This document shows positions 6,329-9,086 of a DNA stretch of 9,086 nucleotides, in pieces (within the stretch, counting starts at the first letter, position 1; each line of letters starts with the position of its first letter). The stretch is from Nitrososphaerota archaeon (GTDB lineage: Archaea; Thermoproteota; Nitrososphaeria; Nitrososphaerales; Gagatemarchaeaceae). A program made the position numbers and the translations under genes. The notes beneath the pieces were generated by a model. It was not told where the DNA came from, did not search any database, and was given only the letters and a program-made list of their open reading frames with translations. The stretch is from assembly GCA_003135575.1 (NCBI GenBank), contig PLCG01000085.1, forward strand, positions 3,041 to 12,126, read 5' to 3'.

Positions 6329-6348
6329 CTTTTATAGTTCTTATATAG
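6329..6348 (+). promoter_or_regulatory. Two TATA boxes 11 bp apart upstream of tbp
   Basis: CTTTTATAG (6329-6337) and CTTATATAG (6340-6348) lie in tandem. The second is centred about 25 bases before ATG 6369, predicting a transcript that begins at or next to the start codon. The first would give a leader of about 11 bases. The 11-bp spacing is about one helical turn. Confidence 0.65.
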
Positions 6349-6368
6349 TCCACGCGCTCGGCGCGGGC

Positions 6369-6926
6369 ATGCCTCAGACCAAGGCAATCGTGAGCATCGA
6401 GAACGTGGTCGCCTCGGCCTCAATCAACCAGAAGGTTGACCTGAACCAGATCACGAAAAACTTCGTGGACGTGGAGTACCACCCCGACCAGTTCCCCGGT
6501 CTCGTCTTCAGGCTCAAGACCCCGAAGACGGCGACGCTAGTCTTCAGCTCGGGCAAGATGGTCTGCACCGGCGCCAAGTCCGAAGACCTGGCGCGGAAGG
6601 CCGTGCGGGAGGTCGTAAGGCGGCTGAAGAAGGGCGGCATCCCGATCAAGAACGAGGCGGAGATTCAGATCCAGAACATCGTCGCCTCGGCGAACCTCGG
6701 CGGGAAGGTCCACCTCGAGGAGGCCGCGAGGACGCTACCAAAGTCGATGTACGAGCCGGAGCAGTTCCCGGGCCTGATCCACAGGATGGCGGACCCTAAG
6801 ACGGTCATCCTCCTCTTCGCATCGGGCAAGCTCGTGTGCACGGGCGGAAAGAGGGAGAGCGAGGTCTACAGGGCGGTCAACAACCTGCACGTCCTTCTAG
6901 AAGAGAAGAACCTTATGGCTTACTAA
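6369..6926 (+). CDS. tbp: TATA-binding protein (TBP)
   Basis: This is the general transcription factor that binds and bends the TATA box and recruits TFB and RNA polymerase. It has 185 residues in two direct repeats, about 5-94 and 96-182. Each repeat has the core QFPGL motif (41-45 and 132-136) and the strand ending in SGK-V-CTG (61-68 and 152-159). All four intercalating phenylalanines are present: Phe42 and Phe59, Phe133 and Phe150. The second repeat has GLIHRM where many TBPs have Tyr or Phe instead of His; I recall this form from Nitrososphaeria. No long acidic tail is present. ATG 6369 is chosen because the TATA box is 25 bases upstream and the protein then begins at the family's usual MPQTKAIVSIENVV. 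An open frame from 6285 would run through both TATA boxes and is rejected. The stop interlocks with that of pyrE. Confidence 0.97.
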   Translation: MPQTKAIVSIENVVASASINQKVDLNQITKNFVDVEYHPDQFPGLVFRLKTPKTATLVFSSGKMVCTGAKSEDLARKAVREVVRRLKKGGIPIKNEAEIQIQNIVASANLGGKVHLEEAARTLPKSMYEPEQFPGLIHRMADPKTVILLFASGKLVCTGGKRESEVYRAVNNLHVLLEEKNLMAY

Positions 6927-7549
6927 CGCTTGTGCACTTGCGTCGTGACCGCGGTGGCCTCTTCCGCAGAGAGCAGGGCCTTGGCCCTAAGTATCTTCAC
7001 GAGCTCGAGTATGTCAGTCATCGCGTGAAGCTTCACTCCCTGCTTCTTCAGGGCCGCCGAGCCCCCCTCTAGCCTGTCTATGACGACGGAGGCCTGCTCC
7101 ACGTCACACCCTTCCGACCTTATCGCCTCGATCGCGGAGAGGACCGAGCCGCCGGTGGTGACGATGTCGTCTATGACAAGCACCTTCCATCCTGGCCTGG
7201 TCACTCCCTCCACGAGCTTGTTCCTGCCGTGGTCCTTCTCTTCCTTCCGCACGTAGATCATCGGCTTCTCGAGCGCCAGCGCGATGGGGGAGGAGAGCGT
7301 GAGGCCGGCGGTAGGGATTCCCGCGATGGCGTCGTAGCCCGCCTCTTTGAACTCGTGCCTGAGGAACTCGCCGTAGACGTCGATCAACGTCTTGTAGGCG
7401 CCTGGGTAGCTGGGGATAGCGCGCAGGTCGATGTAGTAGGAGCTTATCCTCCCGCTGGCGAGCGTGAACGTCCCGAACTGGATGGCCTTGACCTTCACGA
7501 GGACCATCGCCAGCTCTTCCAGGAGCTCCTTCCTGCGCTTCCACACCAT
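6923..7549 (-). CDS. pyrE: Orotate phosphoribosyltransferase
   Basis: This enzyme converts orotate and PRPP to orotidine 5'-monophosphate in pyrimidine synthesis. The 208 residues have the usual archaeal single-domain length. FTLASGRISSYYIDLR (28-43) is the N-terminal substrate motif; Arg34 stands where Lys is often found. GIPTAGL (77-83) follows. The catalytic flexible loop RKEEKDHGRNKLVEG (101-115) includes Lys105 and His107. The PRPP-binding signature is VLVIDDIVTTGGS (123-135) with Asp127 and Asp128. The start is ATG 7549: a TATA box (TTTTGTAT, minus strand) lies 26 bases upstream, and a TTG at 7576 falls inside that box and cannot be translated from this promoter. AGGAG is also present about 11 bases upstream. 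No other pyrimidine genes are visible. The gene is convergent with tbp, with stops overlapping in CTAA, and divergent from the LarA-like gene. Confidence 0.95.
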   Translation of the reverse strand: MVWKRRKELLEELAMVLVKVKAIQFGTFTLASGRISSYYIDLRAIPSYPGAYKTLIDVYGEFLRHEFKEAGYDAIAGIPTAGLTLSSPIALALEKPMIYVRKEEKDHGRNKLVEGVTRPGWKVLVIDDIVTTGGSVLSAIEAIRSEGCDVEQASVVIDRLEGGSAALKKQGVKLHAMTDILELVKILRAKALLSAEEATAVTTQVHKR

Positions 7550-7570
7550 GGGACGAGGTCTCCTGTGGCG

Positions 7571-7578
7571 ATACAAAA
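7571..7578 (-). promoter_or_regulatory. TATA box of pyrE
   Basis: The minus strand reads TTTTGTAT, centred 26 bases from ATG 7549, which predicts a leaderless pyrE transcript. It abuts and partly overlaps an inverted-repeat arm at 7577-7584. Confidence 0.5.
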
Positions 7579-7612
7579 GGTTGCACTCGGGCCTTGCATC
7601 GGGGGCAACCTT
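7577..7612. repeat. 8-bp inverted repeat in the pyrE / LarA-like promoter region
   Basis: AAGGTTGC (7577-7584) and GCAACCTT (7605-7612) are perfect inverted copies with a 20-base spacer, in the 104-base gap between the divergent starts. The left arm covers the TFB-recognition position beside the pyrE TATA box. The right arm abuts TTGATAGA, the only TATA-like stretch for the LarA-like gene. Arm centres are 28 bases apart, more than two helical turns. It could be an operator for both genes; an RNA hairpin with a 20-base loop is less likely. Confidence 0.45.
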
Positions 7613-7653
7613 GATAGACGCGGAAGGCGTGGCTCGCGCGACAGAACCCCTCC

Positions 7654-8757
7654 ATGGAAATCTGGGTGCCCTATGGCGACGTCGAGTCCCTCGTCACGCT
7701 GATGCAGGAGAACCTCGGGGAGACCATCGACCCGAAGCCGGAGTCGCACGTTGACGAGATGCTCGTCACCCTCGCGGAGAAGATGAAGGGCATGGAGAGG
7801 GTGTACATCTGCGACCAAAAGCCTGCGACGCTCAAGGTCGTGAAGGCGCTCCTCGCGAAGCTGCCCAAGGAGGGCCTGAAGTTCTTCGCCTTAGCCCCGA
7901 AGAAGGTCGAGACGGCGGTCCCGGAGCTCAAGGAGGCGGTGGAAAAGCTGCGGCTGCCTGGCGAAGCGGCGCAGGGAACGGAGGGCAAGGATGGGAAGCT
8001 CTCGCCGGACATAGCCGGGCCCTCGAAGAAGCTCGCGATCTCCACCGGGGAGCCCGACCCGCTCATCGGATTCATCGACGCGCCAGTGGCGCTTGCCCTT
8101 GCGGGCATCGAGGGGACGCGGAGGCTCGCGTACAAGAGGCGCGACGGCGACGAGCCCCAGCCTCTGCGGGAGGGCTCCCCGAGCTACGCGGCCGTCCTCC
8201 AGGAGACGCAGGCGATCCAGAACGCCGAGTACGCCACGATAATCACGCGCGGGGGCGAGCCCTACTCGATAGTCGAGGGCGACTCTGTCAAGCAGGCCCG
8301 CGCCCACTACCTCTCGGCCGAGGTCCCGCAGACAAAGGGACTAGTGGTCGGCGCCGGAGGGAGGGGGTACGACGACACCCTGTCACACGCCATCAGGGTT
8401 GGCCTCGGCGCGTTGAAAGGCGTCAGGAAGGGAGGGGAGGTCGTGCTGGTCGCAGAGTGCAGGGAGGGCGTCGGGTCGGAGGCTTTGCAGATGTTCCTGA
8501 CCGGCCGGATGACAGAGAGCTTCCTCAAGAGGGGAGCCTACGTCGAGGGCCTCGAGGAGATATCCTACGTCACCGACCTCAAAGAGAGGTACTCGGTGAC
8601 ACTGCTCTCGTCGCTCCCGGAGCTCTACGCGGGCGGGAAGCTGAGGTTCAGGACGGCCCGCGGGTCGGGAGAGGCCCTCACCAAGGTGTTCTCGTCGATC
8701 GGGCGGACCGCGAAGCTGAACGTGGTCACGCGCGGCTGCGAGACCGTCCTTCCCTAG
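7654..8757 (+). CDS. LarA/DUF2088-like protein lacking recognisable racemase residues
   Basis: The protein has 367 residues and I recognise it only at fold level. Residues 229-276 (LVVGAGGRGYDDTLSHAIRV, then GGEVVLVAECREGVGSEAL at 260-278) match the C-terminal domain of nickel-dependent lactate racemase LarA and DUF2088 proteins, which have a GGxPxD segment and a GGxxILxAEC-EGxG motif. The N-terminal part (YICDQKPATLKVVKALL, 51-67) sits where LarA has its D-TRP motif, but TRP is absent. GFIDAPVALALAGIEG (139-154) resembles the GFSGG-K segment around the cofactor lysine, but lacks Lys. The catalytic His pair is not evident: the only histidines are His32, His218 and His245. It is probably not a standard lactate racemase. 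ATG 7654 opens with a good N-terminus; a weak TTGATAGA lies 36-43 bases upstream. It may share regulation with pyrE. The stop interlocks with the next gene. Confidence 0.75.
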   Translation: MEIWVPYGDVESLVTLMQENLGETIDPKPESHVDEMLVTLAEKMKGMERVYICDQKPATLKVVKALLAKLPKEGLKFFALAPKKVETAVPELKEAVEKLRLPGEAAQGTEGKDGKLSPDIAGPSKKLAISTGEPDPLIGFIDAPVALALAGIEGTRRLAYKRRDGDEPQPLREGSPSYAAVLQETQAIQNAEYATIITRGGEPYSIVEGDSVKQARAHYLSAEVPQTKGLVVGAGGRGYDDTLSHAIRVGLGALKGVRKGGEVVLVAECREGVGSEALQMFLTGRMTESFLKRGAYVEGLEEISYVTDLKERYSVTLLSSLPELYAGGKLRFRTARGSGEALTKVFSSIGRTAKLNVVTRGCETVLP

Positions 8758-9086
8758 ACCGGAAAGTTCGCGAAGCTCTGGGGCACAGGGACGCAGAGTA
8801 TCCCCACTATCACGGTGACCACGAAGAGGGCCTTCCTCGACCGTGATAGGCTCGAGATCGAGTCGAGCGTCTCCCCCTGGACGGGGAACGCCGCCATTAG
8901 GAAGACGAGCAAGAAGACCACCCAGTAGTCCGGGAGGTCGACGAGAAGGAGGAACAGGCCAGAGACCATGGTGGTCGCGCGGCTCGCCCTCTCGCCGATC
9001 GCGAGGCGGGCCATCCTCCCCCCGTCGAAGAGGGCGGCGGGCAGGAGGTTGAAGAAAGCGAGCAAGAAGCCGAGCCACGCCGCGAT
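8754..9086 (-). CDS. M50 / site-2-type membrane metalloprotease, C-terminal part (5' end outside window)
   Basis: The visible 110 codons are the end of an intramembrane zinc protease that would cleave substrates within the membrane. The segment opens with IAAWLGFLLAFFNLLPAALF, then DGGRMARL. NLLPAxxFDGGR is the conserved second active-site motif of the M50 family; its Asp is a zinc ligand. The upstream HExxH motif is outside the window. Further hydrophobic segments follow at visible residues about 41-51, 55-68 and 88-104. The short end after the last helix (SFANFPV) is probably extracytoplasmic. The frame is open to the window edge without a start, so the gene continues to the right. The TAG stop shares CTAG (8754-8757) with the stop of the convergent LarA-like gene. 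Family assignment is fairly good; subfamily and substrate are unknown. Confidence 0.8.
   Translation of the reverse strand: MAAWLGFLLAFFNLLPAALFDGGRMARLAIGERASRATTMVSGLFLLLVDLPDYWVVFLLVFLMAAFPVQGETLDSISSLSRSRKALFVVTVIVGILCVPVPQSFANFPV

Noticed and set aside
6285..6368. Upstream ATG 6285 as the start of tbp
   Set aside because: The 28 extra codons would run through both TATA boxes, and the family starts at MPQTKAIVSIENVV.
7550..7576. TTG 7576 as the start of pyrE
   Set aside because: The codon is part of the TTTTGTAT box. A transcript from that promoter would start downstream of it, and ATG 7549 fits.
8383..9078. Minus-strand open frame of 231 residues across the LarA-like end and the M50 gene
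   Set aside because: It conflicts with the M50 frame, which has the NLLPAxxFDGG motif and membrane helices; this frame is Arg/Pro-rich noise.
1..9086. CRISPR array, tRNA, rRNA, insertion sequence, phage or toxin-antitoxin genes
   Set aside because: I looked for regular repeats, cloverleaf arms, transposase or integrase motifs and small toxin pairs and saw none. The gene content is chromosomal housekeeping plus a peptide importer.

Overview
The window is GC-rich archaeal DNA, densely packed with genes. It carries a two-repeat TATA-binding protein, an ER/archaeal-type signal peptidase with a Ser/His/Asp arrangement, and TATA boxes about 21-31 bases upstream of start codons with almost no leader. 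The TBP sequence, especially its second repeat and C-terminus (FPGLIHRM, AVNNLH, LLEEKNLM), reads like TBPs of Nitrososphaeria (Thaumarchaeota). A peptide transporter suggests a heterotrophic or mixotrophic member. This placement is my recognition from memory and was not searched.

Positions 1-4952, minus strand: an oligopeptide/dipeptide (Opp/Dpp family) ABC importer. Transcription starts right of 4952 and runs dppB (permease), dppC (permease), dppD (ATPase), dppF (ATPase). The genes overlap or abut, as expected for translational coupling. After a short gap with a hairpin and a new TATA box comes a family 5 substrate-binding protein, cut off by the window edge at base 1. Two points stand out. 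The binding protein seems to have its lobes in an unusual order: C-lobe-like sequence comes before the N-lobe motif. dppD has no ordinary start codon in the right place: it is in the same frame as dppC across the dppC TGA, and the coupled GTG at that junction is one base out of frame.

Positions 5012-6249: a small two-helix membrane protein (minus), a signal peptidase I (plus), and a second small two-helix membrane protein with a His-containing N-terminal repeat (minus), which overlaps the signal peptidase tail in the convergent direction.

Positions 6250-9086: tbp (plus), pyrE (minus, convergent with tbp, stop codons interlocked), a LarA/DUF2088-like protein (plus, divergent from pyrE across a short promoter region with an 8-bp inverted repeat), and the C-terminal part of an M50/site-2-type membrane metalloprotease (minus, stop codon interlocked with the LarA-like gene).

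The importer brings peptides into the cell, and the signal peptidase would mature secreted proteins such as the binding protein. tbp and pyrE are core transcription and pyrimidine-synthesis genes. There is no gene-free stretch longer than about 120 bases, and I saw no rRNA, tRNA, CRISPR array, insertion sequence or integrase. I found no clearly new multi-gene system. The best leads are the permuted binding protein, the dppC/dppD junction and the degenerate LarA-like protein.
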